Of a stretch of DNA of 64,000 nucleotides, positions 46,623-57,197 are shown piece by piece (position 1 is the first letter of the stretch; every line of letters starts with the position of its first letter). The notes under the pieces are model-generated. The model did no database searches, was not told the origin of the DNA, and worked only from the letters and a program-made list of their open reading frames with translations. The stretch covers positions 458,144 through 522,143 of the forward strand of contig NZ_CADDWI010000009.1 in assembly GCF_902809845.1 (NCBI RefSeq), in the 5' to 3' direction. The translations under genes and the position numbers were made by a program. Source of the DNA: Chelativorans sp. Marseille-P2723. Lineage in GTDB: Bacteria > Pseudomonadota > Alphaproteobacteria > Rhizobiales > Rhizobiaceae.

Positions 46623-47388
46623 GTTTCTCGGCGTTCTCATCCAGGGCTTCGAACAGGCTGGCCTCCAGGCCCTCGAGATAGGAATCGACGTTCCAGACGA
46701 AGCGGTGCGAAGGGGTCCGCAGTTCGACGCCGCAGATTATATCCGCACTGGTCGTGAACCGCGCCTCGACGCTGTCGTCCAGCTCGCGCTGCAGCGCCAG
46801 GGACAGACGCTCCCGCGCTTCCGGCGAGATCGGAAAGGCGGTGCGGACCTCGATCTCGCGATCCGCCTCGCGCACCGCCGTCGCGATAGCGTTTCGCTCC
46901 GCCGGATCGAGCGTTTGCAGACGTTCCAGGAAGACTTTCAGGATCTGCTCCTCCAGAGCTGCGTCGGCAAGTTCGCTCAATCCGCGGCGCGCCAGCGAAA
47001 AGACTTCCTGTCCCAGACGCTCGCGGAAGTCCTGCAGCAATCCCTGCCGTTCGCGCTGCAGCGCCTCCAGCCACTCCACCTGCGCCTTCTCCGCGTCGCG
47101 GCGCGCAGCCTCCATCAACTGCTCGCGATGGACCTCGGCTTCGTCCCCGGCCCGCGCCAGCATATCTTCGCGGTTAGCCTCGAATTCAAGGTTTCGCGCC
47201 CGGAAGAGTTCCGCCTCGGCCTCGGCCGACGCCCGCTGCCGCGCAGCCTCGTCGAGACGGCCGGCGATCTTCGCTTCCCGTTCCTTCATCGCTCCAACGA
47301 TCCGGCCATAGAGGAAGTGCTTGAGGAGCCAGACGAGGACCAGGAAGTTGATGATCTGGGCGATAAGGGTGAACCAGTCGACACCCAC
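46606..47388 (-). CDS. atpF: N-ATPase b subunit (peripheral stalk)
   Basis: A 260-residue protein with one N-terminal helix (VDWFTLIAQIINFLVLVWLLKHFLYGRIVGAM) followed by a long charged coiled coil (AARQRASAEAEAELFRARNLEFEANREDML and on) and a C-terminal delta-like part. The best start is the GTG at 47388, which overlaps the atpE stop TAG; no ATG is well placed. N-ATPase b subunits are long because they also carry the delta function, and this fits. It overlaps the atpA start by 17 bp. Confidence 0.88.
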   Translation of the reverse strand: MGVDWFTLIAQIINFLVLVWLLKHFLYGRIVGAMKEREAKIAGRLDEAARQRASAEAEAELFRARNLEFEANREDMLARAGDEAEVHREQLMEAARRDAEKAQVEWLEALQRERQGLLQDFRERLGQEVFSLARRGLSELADAALEEQILKVFLERLQTLDPAERNAIATAVREADREIEVRTAFPISPEARERLSLALQRELDDSVEARFTTSADIICGVELRTPSHRFVWNVDSYLEGLEASLFEALDENAEKHARLQ

Positions 47389-47669
47389 TACTGACCTCCC
47401 GTCAGGGCCACCACATGGTTCCAGAACGGGTTGGCGAAGATTAGAATTATGGACACCACGAAACAGTAGATCGCCGAGGATTCGCACATCGCGACGCCGA
47501 TGAACATCGAGCGTGTGATGACGGGAGCCGCGTCCGGCTGCTGGGCCAGGGCGGTCAAGCCGCGCGACACGGCCCAGCCTTCGGCGATGGCAGTGACGGG
47601 AGCGCCGATGCCGACGGTTGCTCCGGCCATGATGATCGAGATCATGCCTATCAATTCCACGCTGCTCAT
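47388..47669 (-). CDS. atpE: N-ATPase c subunit (rotor ring)
   Basis: A 93-residue two-helix proteolipid. The first helix carries VGIGAPVTAIAEGWAVSRGLTALAQQPDA, with E30, and the second MFIGVAMCESSAIYCFVVSIILIF, with E63-S64. A glutamate-serine pair in helix 2 plus an acidic residue in helix 1 is the pattern reported for Na+-specific c rings of N-ATPases. The ATG at 47669 follows the atpB stop with a four-base overlap. The motif suggests Na+ coupling, which remains an inference. Confidence 0.9.
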   Translation of the reverse strand: MSSVELIGMISIIMAGATVGIGAPVTAIAEGWAVSRGLTALAQQPDAAPVITRSMFIGVAMCESSAIYCFVVSIILIFANPFWNHVVALTGGQ

Positions 47670-48382
47670 GGGCCGTCTCTCCTTTTCTCGTTGATTGAGG
47701 CGGTCTGCGCCTGCTCCTGATGGGCCTGGTTGGCGGAAGCGATGAACACCAGCGCCAGAATCGCGAAGATGTAGGCCTGGATCAGGCCGATCAGCAGTCC
47801 GAGGGCGCTCATGATGACGGGAAAGAACAAGGGAGCGATGGCGAGCGCCGCGGCCACCATCATCGTCCCGCTCATGACGTTGCCGAACAGACGCAGGGCT
47901 AGCGCAACCGTACGCGTCAGTTCTCCGATGATGTTGAAGGGCAGCAGGAATGCGCTCGGCTGAAGATAGGCCCTCAGGAATCCGCCAACGCCGCGCTCCG
48001 CTATGCCGAACAGCGGCACTGAAACGAAGACGCACAGGGCCAGGGCGGCGGTGGTCGAGAGCGAGCCCGTGGGCGGGTGAAAGCCTGGAACGATCGCCAG
48101 GATGTTGGAAACGGCGATGAACAGGAACAAGGTGCCGACGAAGGGAAGGTAGCGGGCCGGTTCCTGCTGCGTCACGTCCCGGATCTGCTCCTGGATGATC
48201 TCCACCACGATCTCAAGCAGGCTCTGTCCCCGCGACAGGGTCGTCTCCGTGCTCAGGCGACGCGTCACGAGCCAGGAGCCGCCCACCAGAATCGCCATTA
48301 CGAGCCAGGTGAATACAAGGGTGGCGGTAATCCTGACCGATCCCGCCTCCCAATAGACGATGGCGTCGGGCGTGATGTCCAA
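47666..48382 (-). CDS. atpB: N-ATPase a subunit (ion channel)
   Basis: A 238-residue membrane protein with five or six helices. It contains the key arginine helix GELTRTVALALRLFGNVMSG, and the late helix ALGLLIGLIQAYIFAILALVFIASAN. These are conserved in all F-type a subunits and face the c ring. It starts MDITPDAIVYWEAGSVRITATLVFTWLVMAI and lies one base after atpR. It forms the ion half-channels. The frame is intact. Confidence 0.92.
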   Translation of the reverse strand: MDITPDAIVYWEAGSVRITATLVFTWLVMAILVGGSWLVTRRLSTETTLSRGQSLLEIVVEIIQEQIRDVTQQEPARYLPFVGTLFLFIAVSNILAIVPGFHPPTGSLSTTAALALCVFVSVPLFGIAERGVGGFLRAYLQPSAFLLPFNIIGELTRTVALALRLFGNVMSGTMMVAAALAIAPLFFPVIMSALGLLIGLIQAYIFAILALVFIASANQAHQEQAQTASINEKRRDGP

Positions 48383-48383
48383 C

Positions 48384-48689
48384 TCACCCTCCGTTCTTCT
48401 GCGGGGAAAGGTATGAGTCTAACTCCGTCCGCATCCGTGAAACCAAGATCAGGCGGACCATCATGAAGCCCGCGAGGCAGGCCAGCATGCGCTCCCAGCG
48501 TCCGTCCATCACGAAGTAGAAGCCGACGACGACGACGGCCGTGCGCCCTGCGAAGCTGGCCAGGACCAGCGGCATCGGCGATTTCACGGACGGAAGCCGT
48601 TGCACGGTCAGCCACAAGCCGCCGAAGTAGAACAGTCCCAGGCCCAGTCCGGCCAGCCAGGCCAGCGCCATTGGCAGAAACGGACTCAT
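48384..48689 (-). CDS. atpR: N-ATPase accessory membrane subunit AtpR
   Basis: A 101-residue protein with three helices: MSPFLPMALAWLAGLGLGLFYFGGLWLTVQRL, PMPLVLASFAGRTAVVVVGFYFVM and MLACLAGFMMVRLILVSRM. The GLFYFGGLWLTV and SF-GR-AVV patterns are typical of AtpR, found only in N-ATPase operons. It is thought to help place the c ring or a subunit. The start 48689 overlaps the atpQ end by four bases. Confidence 0.87.
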   Translation of the reverse strand: MSPFLPMALAWLAGLGLGLFYFGGLWLTVQRLPSVKSPMPLVLASFAGRTAVVVVGFYFVMDGRWERMLACLAGFMMVRLILVSRMRTELDSYLSPQKNGG

Positions 48690-49016
48690 GGTTCGGCTTC
48701 CTTTTCTTCCTCCTCGATCGCCTTGGCCTCCAGGCTGACCCAGTACCATGCGCTGAGGCAACCCAGCGTCGCGCCGCCCAGGATCATGGCCAGTGTCCAC
48801 GAGAAGCCGCCTGGCCAGAGACGGTCGAACCAGAGTCCGAGGACGATTCCGATGATGGTTGGAACGGCCACCGACCAGCCGATCACGCCGAATGTCCCCA
48901 CGCCGATCCAGATCGTTCTATCCTTGGCGTTCCGCGCCCGGATCCTGCGCTTCTCCCTTGCGCCCACCTTCTCGCTCAATCGTTGGGAGGCGGCTGTCGT
49001 CGCCTTGTCTCGTAGA

Positions 49017-49024
<8 letters not shown>
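48686..49024 (-). CDS. atpQ: N-ATPase AtpQ (AtpI-like) subunit
   Basis: A 112-residue protein with a charged N-terminal half (MSDLRDKATTAASQRLSEKVGAREKRRIRARNAKDRTIWIGVG) and two helices (FGVIGWSVAVPTIIGIVLGLWFDRLW, TLAMILGGATLGCLSAWYWV), then an acidic tail EEEEKEAEP. It is the AtpI-like partner typical of N-ATPase operons, proposed to assemble the c ring and move Mg2+. It overlaps atpC by eight bases. Confidence 0.87.
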
Positions 49025-50875
<1,851 letters not shown>

Positions 50876-50933
50876 TCAACACACCTCAAGGAGGCGGCTC
50901 GGCCAACGATTACACAATGAAGGCAGAACTTCC

Positions 50934-50947
50934 TTGATCTGCATCAG
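50934..50947. promoter_or_regulatory. FNR/FixK-like box between atpD and usp (copy 1)
   Basis: TTGAT-CTGC-ATCAG matches the consensus TTGAT-N4-ATCAA at nine of ten positions. Its centre is about 75 bp from both the atpD start (left) and the usp start (right). With -41.5 spacing, either direction gives a leader of about 33 bases, so one dimer could drive both. The same box with the same spacing is in copy 2 at 56593. Confidence 0.65.
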
Positions 50948-51014
50948 TGCGAGAGCCCTCAACCTTGCATCTGCGCATAAGGCGCCAACTCGTTGGGTCA
51001 TTGAGGAAAAAGCG

Positions 51015-51161
51015 ATGTTCAAGCATATACTGTTCTGCACCGATGGTTCCGAATTGGGGACAAAGGTGTCGAGCATGGTCTGGTGCTCGCGGGCCAGCTC
51101 GGTACGAAGATCACAGCGCTCGGTGTCACGGAACCCCTTGGGCCGCATGCGGTCAAAATGA
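51015..51161 (+). pseudogene. Universal stress protein, truncated and frameshifted copy
   Basis: Starts MFKHILFCTDGSEL like the intact copy at 56674, then loses one base (TTGGGGAC against TTGGCGGAC) and shifts frame. Nucleotide similarity to the intact copy continues to about 51150 (GAACCCCTTGGGCCGCATGCGGTC) and then ends at an IS3-type transposase remnant. The last two thirds of the gene are missing, including the ATP-binding G-x9-GS segment. It is a dead duplicate. Confidence 0.85.
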
Positions 51162-51234
51162 CCCACCTCGAATACATCAGCGGCTTTTACAACCCGCGCC
51201 GCAAACACTCGGCCCTCGGCTGAAAGTCACCCGC
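51158..51234 (+). mobile_element. IS3-family transposase 3' scrap
   Basis: Translating from 51158 gives THLEYISGFYNPRRKHSALG, a stop, then KSP. That is the well-known C-terminal end of IS3-family (IS2/IS150-like) transposases (FYN-RRxHSALGxKSP) with the tryptophan codon changed to TGA. It lies directly after the truncated usp copy and ends a few bases before the ABC permease stop at 51238. It probably marks the insertion that cut usp and may have brought in the exporter operon. Confidence 0.7.
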
Positions 51235-51237
51235 TAC

Positions 51238-52359
51238 TCAGCCTCCGGTGACCGAGCGACGGAAGATGATGAGGCTCAGCATGAGCGTCGCGGCGCCCAG
51301 CACAAAGGTCCAGAGGAATTCCGTCCAGATGAGATCAAGCCCTGCGCCGCGATAGAAGATCGCCTCGGCGAAGGACATGTAATGCCGGGAGGGCAGGAGC
51401 CAGGTGATTGGCTGCAGCCAGGCCGGCTGGCTTTCGACTGGAGTCATTCCGCCGGAGAGGATCATCATCGGCATGATCACCAGCATGATGAGCAGCGCAA
51501 ACTGCGCCATCGTGCGCGCCAACGTGCCGAGCAGCAATCCGATCGCGCCAGCCGCGAAGATGTAGATCGCCGTGCCCATCAGCAGCAATGTCTGCGATCC
51601 GGCGAACGGTATGCCGAGCGCGCCCTCGACAATGATGAAGAGCGAGAAGGTGAAGGCAATGAGGATCACGCCGCCATTCGCCACGATCTTGGCGAGCGCG
51701 ATTTCGATGGCGGTGACGGGCATGAGCAGCAGATGCTCGATCGTGCCGTGTTCGCGCTCGCGGATCAGGGCAGCGCCAACCAGCACGATGGTCAGCATGG
51801 AGAGTGAATTCAGGAGTCCGCCGATCGCCGCGAACCAGACATTGTTGCCGGAAGGATTGAACGAGCGGCGCACCACTAGCTCGACGGCGGGAACGCTCAC
51901 CAGGTCCTGTTGCGCGGCGAAGCGCTGCACCTCCTGGGTCAGGATCGCGGTTAGATAGCCGGTTCCGATGGCTGCCTGCTGCGTCTTGGTGGCATCGATA
52001 TTGATCTGCAGGGCGACGGGCCGCCCGCTGCGAATGTCCATTTCGAAACCGCGCGGCACCACGACGGCGAAGATGACCTCGCCCCAATCCATCATCGGGT
52101 CGATCTGGCTCGCCTCGATGGTGCGGGGCGGGAGGAACCAGGGCGGATAGAGCGCCGTCTGTAGCGACCGCGACAGTGCCGAATTGTCCTCATCGACAAA
52201 GGCGACAGCCGTCTTGCTGATCGTCTCACCCGCCGCAATCGACTCGACATACATGCCGGGCCCGAAAGAGTAGAACACCAGCAGAAGCAGCAGGAGATCG
52301 CGCCAGAGCGTGCGCAATTCCTTGCCGGCAAGCCAGGAAATATTGCGGAGGCTGCGCAT
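51238..52359 (-). CDS. ABC-2 type permease (YhhJ-like)
   Basis: A 373-residue permease with an N-terminal helix (LLLLLLVFYSFGPGMYV), a large extracytoplasmic domain, and five C-terminal helices. It contains the ABC-2 coupling motif LIREREHGTIEHLLLMPVTAIEIALAKI and SGGMTPVESQPAWLQPITWLLPSRHYMSF. It overlaps the RbbA-type gene by one base and is the last gene of the exporter operon. With the HlyD-type adaptor and the fused ATPase/permease it should form an envelope-spanning exporter. The substrate is unknown. Confidence 0.88.
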   Translation of the reverse strand: MRSLRNISWLAGKELRTLWRDLLLLLLVFYSFGPGMYVESIAAGETISKTAVAFVDEDNSALSRSLQTALYPPWFLPPRTIEASQIDPMMDWGEVIFAVVVPRGFEMDIRSGRPVALQINIDATKTQQAAIGTGYLTAILTQEVQRFAAQQDLVSVPAVELVVRRSFNPSGNNVWFAAIGGLLNSLSMLTIVLVGAALIREREHGTIEHLLLMPVTAIEIALAKIVANGGVILIAFTFSLFIIVEGALGIPFAGSQTLLLMGTAIYIFAAGAIGLLLGTLARTMAQFALLIMLVIMPMMILSGGMTPVESQPAWLQPITWLLPSRHYMSFAEAIFYRGAGLDLIWTEFLWTFVLGAATLMLSLIIFRRSVTGG

Positions 52360-55091
52360 CAGCGCTCCTGTTTCCTGAGAAAGAACGTGGCGATGCCGAC
52401 GGAGGCCGGCGCGAAAGCGGCGATAAGGAGGATGTTGATCGCCAGTTCGCCGAAGCCGAGGCCCTTGTTGAAAGCGCCGACGCTCATCTGCATGAAATAA
52501 TTGGTCGGCCAGAGCTGGCCCATGACCCGCGCCGCGCCTTCCAGCGTCGAGACTGGCTGGAGGAGGCCTGAAAACTGCACTGTCGGCAGCATTGCCAAGA
52601 TCATGGTTGCGAACACCGCCGCAACCTGGCTGCGGGTGAAGACCGCGACGAGCATGCCGAACCCCGTCGCGGCATAGACATAAACGACCGCCCCGAGCGC
52701 CAACGCCAGCGCGCTGCCGGTCAACGGCACCCCGAAGAGCAGGATCGTCATCAGTGTCAGGATCAGCCAGTTCACGAAGCCGATGCCGACATAGGGCAGC
52801 TGCTTGCCGAGCAGATATTCCAGCCGGCCGGTCGGCGTCACATGGAAATTGGTGATCGTGCCGATCTCGCGTTCCCGCGCGATGCTGACCGCCATCAATA
52901 TGGCCGGAAACAGCATCAGCAAGATGGCTGGAATCGACGGCGCCATGGAGTACAGGCTCTCGAAGCCAGGATTATAGCGGTAGCGCGGCTCCATCTCCAC
53001 AATGGGTCTGGCGAGATCGCCGACCCCGGCAGCGACGGCGCGCTGTGTCAGGAAGGTTGCGTGCGCACCCTGCACATAGCCTTCGATCGTTGCGGCGCGC
53101 ATCGTGTTGGCACCGTCGATCCAGGCCGCGACGCGGCTCGGTGCGCCTGTCGTCACAGCACGGCCAAAGCCACGCGGAATTTCGAGGGCGAGCGAGATCG
53201 CCCCCGCGGCCATCCGTTCCTCGAGCTGGTCGATGCTGGTCACGGGCGCCTGTTCGACGAAAGTGGGGGAGCCCTGGAAATTGGCGATATAGGCTCGGCT
53301 CTCCGGCGTATGGTCCTGGTCGAAAGCCGCGAATGTCAGGTCCTCGATATCGGAGGAAATGCCATAGGCGAACATCAGCATCAGGATCATCGAGCCGAGA
53401 AAGGCGAAAGCCAGCCGGACCGGGTCGCGCATCACCTCCAGCAATTCGCGCCGGCTGACCGCGAACAGCCGGCCAAGTCGGGGGCCCAGCGAGATTGACG
53501 TCGTCGCCGGCTCTTTCGCCAAGGCAGGCGCGGGCGCAGTCTCGCCCTCCGCTTGCCCGATCGCGCCCTCGATGTAGCGGATGAAGGTTTCCTCCAGAGA
53601 GGATGAGCCCTCCTCGCGCGCCAGATTCTGCGGCGTATCGTAGACCAGAACTTCACCGGCATGCATGAGCGAGATGCGATCGCAGCGCATGGCCTCGTTC
53701 ATGAAATGGGTCGAGAGGAAGATGGTCACCTCGTCCCGCCGCGACAGATCGACCAGTAGCGCCCAGAATTCGTCCCGCGCCACCGGATCGACCCCCGATG
53801 TCGGCTCGTCGAGGATCAGCATGTCGGGGCCGTGGATGATGGCGCAGGCAAGCGACAGGCGCTGGCGTAGGCCGAGCGGCAGCGAAGCGGAAATCGCGTC
53901 GGCATGGGCCTCGAGGCCGAACTGCGCCAGCAATGCGGCGATGCGCGGACCGATTTCCTCGGTCGGGAGATGAAACAGTCGCGCATGTAGCATCAGGTTC
54001 TGGCGCACGGTCAATTCGCCCCAGAGCGAGAAATTCTGAGACATGAAACCGACGCGCTTTCGGGTTTCGATATTGGTCGCGTCGACCGGCTCGCCGAACA
54101 GCCAGGCTTCGCCTTCCGAAGCAGGCAGTAGACCGGTGAGCATCTTCATCGTCGTCGTCTTGCCGCAGCCATTCGAGCCGAGAAAACCAAAAATCTCGCC
54201 GCGCTCGATCTCGAAGCTCACATCGCGAACAGCGGTGAAATCGCCGAACCGGCGTGTCAGCCCCCTGGCGACGATGGCCGGGCTGCCACCCAGCGAGGGG
54301 CGCGGCAGAATATGCAGGCCAGTCTCGCTGCCGCGCTTTTCCGGAGGCAACAGGGATACATAGGCTGATTCCAGATCTTCCGTGCCGGTCTGCGCACGCA
54401 GTTCACCCGGCGCGCCGGAAGCAAGGATATGCCCCGCATCCATGGCGACCAGCCATTCGAAGCGCTCGGCTTCCTCCATATAGGCGGTGGAGACCAGCAC
54501 GCTCATCTGCGGCCGGTCCGCCCGGATCTCGTCGATCAGGTTCCAAAACTGGCGGCGGGCAAGCGGATCGACGCCCGTGGTCGGCTCGTCGAGAATCAGG
54601 AAGTCGGGATCATGGATCAGGGCACAGCAGAGTCCGAGCTTTTGCTTCATGCCGCCGGAGAGCTTGCCCGCCGGCCGGTCCGGGAAGGGATCGAGCCCTG
54701 TGGCGCGCAGCAGCCGATCCATCCGCCGACGCCGCTCGGCCGCGTCATGGCCATAGAGCCGGGCAAAGAAATCGAGATTCTCCGCGACGCTCAGTTCCAT
54801 GTAGAGGTTCTTGCCCAGCCCTTGCGGCATATAGGCAGCACGGGAAAAGACTTCGGCGCGATGCCTCGCCTTTGCCATCGATCCGCCAAGTACGGTGATT
54901 TCGCCCACCTGCATCTTCCGCGCGCCGGCAAGAAGCCCGAGCAGGGTTGATTTGCCGACGCCATCCGGGCCGATCAGCCCGAGCATGCGACCCGAAGGAA
55001 AATCGAGCGTCACATCCTCGAGCGCGACCACGCTGCCATAGCGATGCGTGACGTTGCGGACGCGTACAACCGGGGCGGAATGGCTAGCCAT
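52359..55091 (-). CDS. rbbA: RbbA/YhiH-type fusion: two ABC ATPase domains plus ABC-2 permease
   Basis: A 910-residue fusion. The first ATPase domain (about residues 1-240) has Walker A GPDGVGKST, signature LSGGMKQKLGL and DEPTTGVDPLARRQFW. The second (about 270-500) has GSNGCGKTT, a degenerate signature SLPLGLRQRLSLACAI and DEPTSGVDPVARDEFW. The permease part (about 560-910) has IAREREIGTITNFHVTPTGRLEYLLGKQLP. The first Walker A has aspartate instead of a small residue (GPDG), a known variant. The ATG at 55091 follows the adaptor stop by eight bases. E. coli RbbA is described as ribosome-associated; an export role is equally likely. Confidence 0.9.
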   Translation of the reverse strand: MASHSAPVVRVRNVTHRYGSVVALEDVTLDFPSGRMLGLIGPDGVGKSTLLGLLAGARKMQVGEITVLGGSMAKARHRAEVFSRAAYMPQGLGKNLYMELSVAENLDFFARLYGHDAAERRRRMDRLLRATGLDPFPDRPAGKLSGGMKQKLGLCCALIHDPDFLILDEPTTGVDPLARRQFWNLIDEIRADRPQMSVLVSTAYMEEAERFEWLVAMDAGHILASGAPGELRAQTGTEDLESAYVSLLPPEKRGSETGLHILPRPSLGGSPAIVARGLTRRFGDFTAVRDVSFEIERGEIFGFLGSNGCGKTTTMKMLTGLLPASEGEAWLFGEPVDATNIETRKRVGFMSQNFSLWGELTVRQNLMLHARLFHLPTEEIGPRIAALLAQFGLEAHADAISASLPLGLRQRLSLACAIIHGPDMLILDEPTSGVDPVARDEFWALLVDLSRRDEVTIFLSTHFMNEAMRCDRISLMHAGEVLVYDTPQNLAREEGSSSLEETFIRYIEGAIGQAEGETAPAPALAKEPATTSISLGPRLGRLFAVSRRELLEVMRDPVRLAFAFLGSMILMLMFAYGISSDIEDLTFAAFDQDHTPESRAYIANFQGSPTFVEQAPVTSIDQLEERMAAGAISLALEIPRGFGRAVTTGAPSRVAAWIDGANTMRAATIEGYVQGAHATFLTQRAVAAGVGDLARPIVEMEPRYRYNPGFESLYSMAPSIPAILLMLFPAILMAVSIAREREIGTITNFHVTPTGRLEYLLGKQLPYVGIGFVNWLILTLMTILLFGVPLTGSALALALGAVVYVYAATGFGMLVAVFTRSQVAAVFATMILAMLPTVQFSGLLQPVSTLEGAARVMGQLWPTNYFMQMSVGAFNKGLGFGELAINILLIAAFAPASVGIATFFLRKQER

Positions 55092-55098
55092 TGCCCGC

Positions 55099-56124
55099 TC
55101 AGTCCTCGGGAGCAAGGCCCGGCGGCAGTGACTCGGGCGGAATCGGCTGGCCGACAATCTCCGCCGGCCACGCAGCGTCTTCAGCGCCCATCAGCCGGAT
55201 ATAGGCAACCCCACGAATCCCGGTCTTCACCTGGGCGATATAGGCGCGCACCAGCTCCTCCGGCACGCGCACCTTCACCCGGAACATCAGTTTTTCGCGC
55301 TCATCCCTGGTCTCGACCTGCTTGGGCGTGAATTGGGCTTCGGGCGAGACGAAGCTGACGAAGGCCGGGATAGCATAGTCGATCGCGTCCAGTCGGATGC
55401 GCGCCTCTGCACCGATTGCGGTGCGCGCCGCTTCGGCGGCGGGCAGGAAGATTTCCATATAGACTTGGCTGAGATCCAGCAGCGTCAGCACCTTGCCGCC
55501 GCCGCCCAGCACTTCGCCCGGTTGCACAAGCCGGTAGAGGATGCGGCCGAAGGCTGGTGCGGTCAGCGTCGCATCGGCGATCTGAGTCTGATACTGATTG
55601 ACGAGCGCCCCGGCGGCGTCGACGCCGCGCTCGGCGGAATTCAGTTGGGCCAGCGTGACATTGAGCGCCGCTTCCGCCGAGGCCCGCCGCGTCGCCTGCT
55701 GTTCCAGTGCCGATTGCGAGCTGACCCCGCGCTCGGCGAGGGTACGCGCGCGTTCATACTCGTCCTCTGCCAGGCGCAGATCGGCGCGGCGCTGCTCGAT
55801 CAGGGCGCGGACTTCGAGAACTTGGCTTTCGGCTCGCGCCACATCGGCCTCGGCCCGCTGCAGCTGCGTTTCCAGCTCGCGTGTATCCATGATCGCCAGC
55901 ACGTCGCCCGCCTCGACCAACGCGCCTTCCTCGACATTGATCTTCAGCATCCGCCCCGGAGTGCGCGTTGCCACGTCGATCTGCTCGGCCTCGATCCGGC
56001 CATTGCCCACGGCGATGCCTTCGGGCAATCCGCCGGTCGTCTGATCCCAGACATACCAGGCGATTGCTGCAATCGCCGCAAGGACCGCGACGATGGCGAT
56101 CGGTATGCGAAGATATTTCATCAT
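55099..56124 (-). CDS. HlyD-family periplasmic adaptor (YhiI-like)
   Basis: A 341-residue adaptor: N-terminal anchor (YLRIPIAIVAVLAAIAAIAWYVWD), lipoyl half IDVATRTPGRMLKINVEEGALVEAGDVLAIMDTRELE, a coiled-coil hairpin (QRAEADVARAESQVLEVRALIEQRRADLRLAEDEYERARTLAERGV), the second lipoyl half TLTAPAFGRILYRLVQPGEVL, and a beta-barrel. It is the first gene of the exporter operon, upstream of the RbbA-type gene. No outer-membrane partner is encoded here, so a shared TolC-like channel is probably used. Confidence 0.9.
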   Translation of the reverse strand: MMKYLRIPIAIVAVLAAIAAIAWYVWDQTTGGLPEGIAVGNGRIEAEQIDVATRTPGRMLKINVEEGALVEAGDVLAIMDTRELETQLQRAEADVARAESQVLEVRALIEQRRADLRLAEDEYERARTLAERGVSSQSALEQQATRRASAEAALNVTLAQLNSAERGVDAAGALVNQYQTQIADATLTAPAFGRILYRLVQPGEVLGGGGKVLTLLDLSQVYMEIFLPAAEAARTAIGAEARIRLDAIDYAIPAFVSFVSPEAQFTPKQVETRDEREKLMFRVKVRVPEELVRAYIAQVKTGIRGVAYIRLMGAEDAAWPAEIVGQPIPPESLPPGLAPED

Positions 56125-56270
56125 GGTTGTACTCACTGCCAATCGGAGGCGGCGACCTACCGGTACCATCCGGGGCATGGGATGACTATGGACTGCTGTT
56201 GCCCCGCTCTACGAACCAACAGGGCAATTCAATTCATGCCCGGGTTATGAGCCTGATTGCGGCTTTTGGG

Positions 56271-56525
56271 TTAGCTGCGAAACCCCTCGGACTGTTTCCG
56301 GATCGATGTGGTTGACCACTTCGATAACGATGCGGCCGTCATTTCCGGCGCGCAACTCGCTGTGGAACTCGGGAGGAGGATCGGGAACCAGGCATCCACG
56401 ACGCTGCCGCGCACCGAAAGCACGGCGCCACGTCGATGATCGCTGCAACCTTCCGAAGAGATCCGCTCAGAGATGTTCAACGGTTTCTCCCGTCGCTGAA
56501 GCCGGCGGCAAATGCGCCTCCGCAA
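56271..56525 (-). pseudogene. Duplicated 5' fragment of atpD
   Basis: Starts [48 protein letters not shown], almost the same as atpD at 50866, then shifts frame (ILLPSSTAS instead of [10 protein letters not shown]) by a one-base loss and ends near 56276. Only about 80 codons are present. At nucleotide level it is roughly nine-tenths identical to the true gene. It keeps the divergent arrangement with usp, so the promoter gap was copied with it. Confidence 0.9.
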
Positions 56526-56810
56526 TGGCCCTCCTCAACACACCTCAAGGAGGCAGTTCCGCCAATGATCACACGATGAAGGCAGAACTTCCTTGATCTG
56601 CATCAGTGCGAGAGCCTTCAACCTTGCATATGCGCATACGGTGCCAACTCGTTGGATCGTTGAGGAAAAAGCGATGTTCAAGCATATACTGATCTGCACC
56701 GATGGTTCCGAATTGGCGGACAAAGGCGTCGAGCATGGCCTGGTGCTCGCAAGCCGACTTGACGCCAAGGTTACGGTACTCAGTGTGACAGAGCCCCTGG
56801 GGCCACGCGC
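56275..56810. repeat. Imperfect direct repeat of 50625-51150 (atpD 5' end, promoter gap, usp 5' end)
   Basis: About 530 bp match the segment 50625-51150 in the same orientation, with scattered substitutions and a few single-base indels, to about 85 to 90 percent by eye. The copies flank the 5-kb exporter operon. Divergence shows the duplication is not recent, or that the copies came from different strains. Confidence 0.9.
56593..56606. promoter_or_regulatory. FNR/FixK-like box upstream of usp (copy 2)
   Basis: TTGAT-CTGC-ATCAG, identical to the box at 50934-50947 although surrounding bases differ. It is centred about 74 bp before the usp start at 56674. Exact retention of sequence and spacing between diverged copies suggests selection for function. 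Confidence 0.65.
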
Positions 56811-57120
56811 GGTGTCCGCTGCGAAGCAGGCCGGCATCGAAGATCCGGTGTTGCGCTACGATCAGCAGGTCGACCGAGAAATGCAGGACCGATTTGCCAC
56901 CATAACCCAACGCGCGGCCTCCCACGGGGTCAAGCTTGAACTGGCCCATGAAGTCGATGACTTTCCCGCAGAAACAATAGTCCGCTTTGCCGAGCTCAAG
57001 GGTTGCGACCTGATCGTGATGTCGTCCCACGGCCGACGCGGGATAAGTCGCGTCCTTCTGGGCAGCCAGACCGCGGAAGTGGTGACGCATACGGAAATCC
57101 CGGTTCTTGTCGTACGCTGA
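56674..57120 (+). CDS. Universal stress protein (UspA family)
   Basis: A 148-residue single-domain Usp: MFKHILICTDGSELADKGVEHGLVLASRLDAKVTVLSVTEP, KGCDLIVMSSHGRRGISRVLLGSQTAEVVTHTEIPVLVVR. The ATP-binding pattern G-x2-G-x9-GS is modified: GRRGISRVLLGSQT fits well. It starts after AGGAAAAAGCG and has an FNR-like box 74 bp upstream. Usp proteins of low-oxygen clusters bind ATP and modulate metabolism in dormancy. It is the intact partner of the broken copy at 51015. Confidence 0.92.
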   Translation: MFKHILICTDGSELADKGVEHGLVLASRLDAKVTVLSVTEPLGPRAVSAAKQAGIEDPVLRYDQQVDREMQDRFATITQRAASHGVKLELAHEVDDFPAETIVRFAELKGCDLIVMSSHGRRGISRVLLGSQTAEVVTHTEIPVLVVR

Positions 57121-57197
57121 CACGAGTTGGACGGGAGAAATCGACAACCAGTGGCGCAAGGTTCCGGACCGTAGAGTCGAGGAAGAAGGAGATCGTG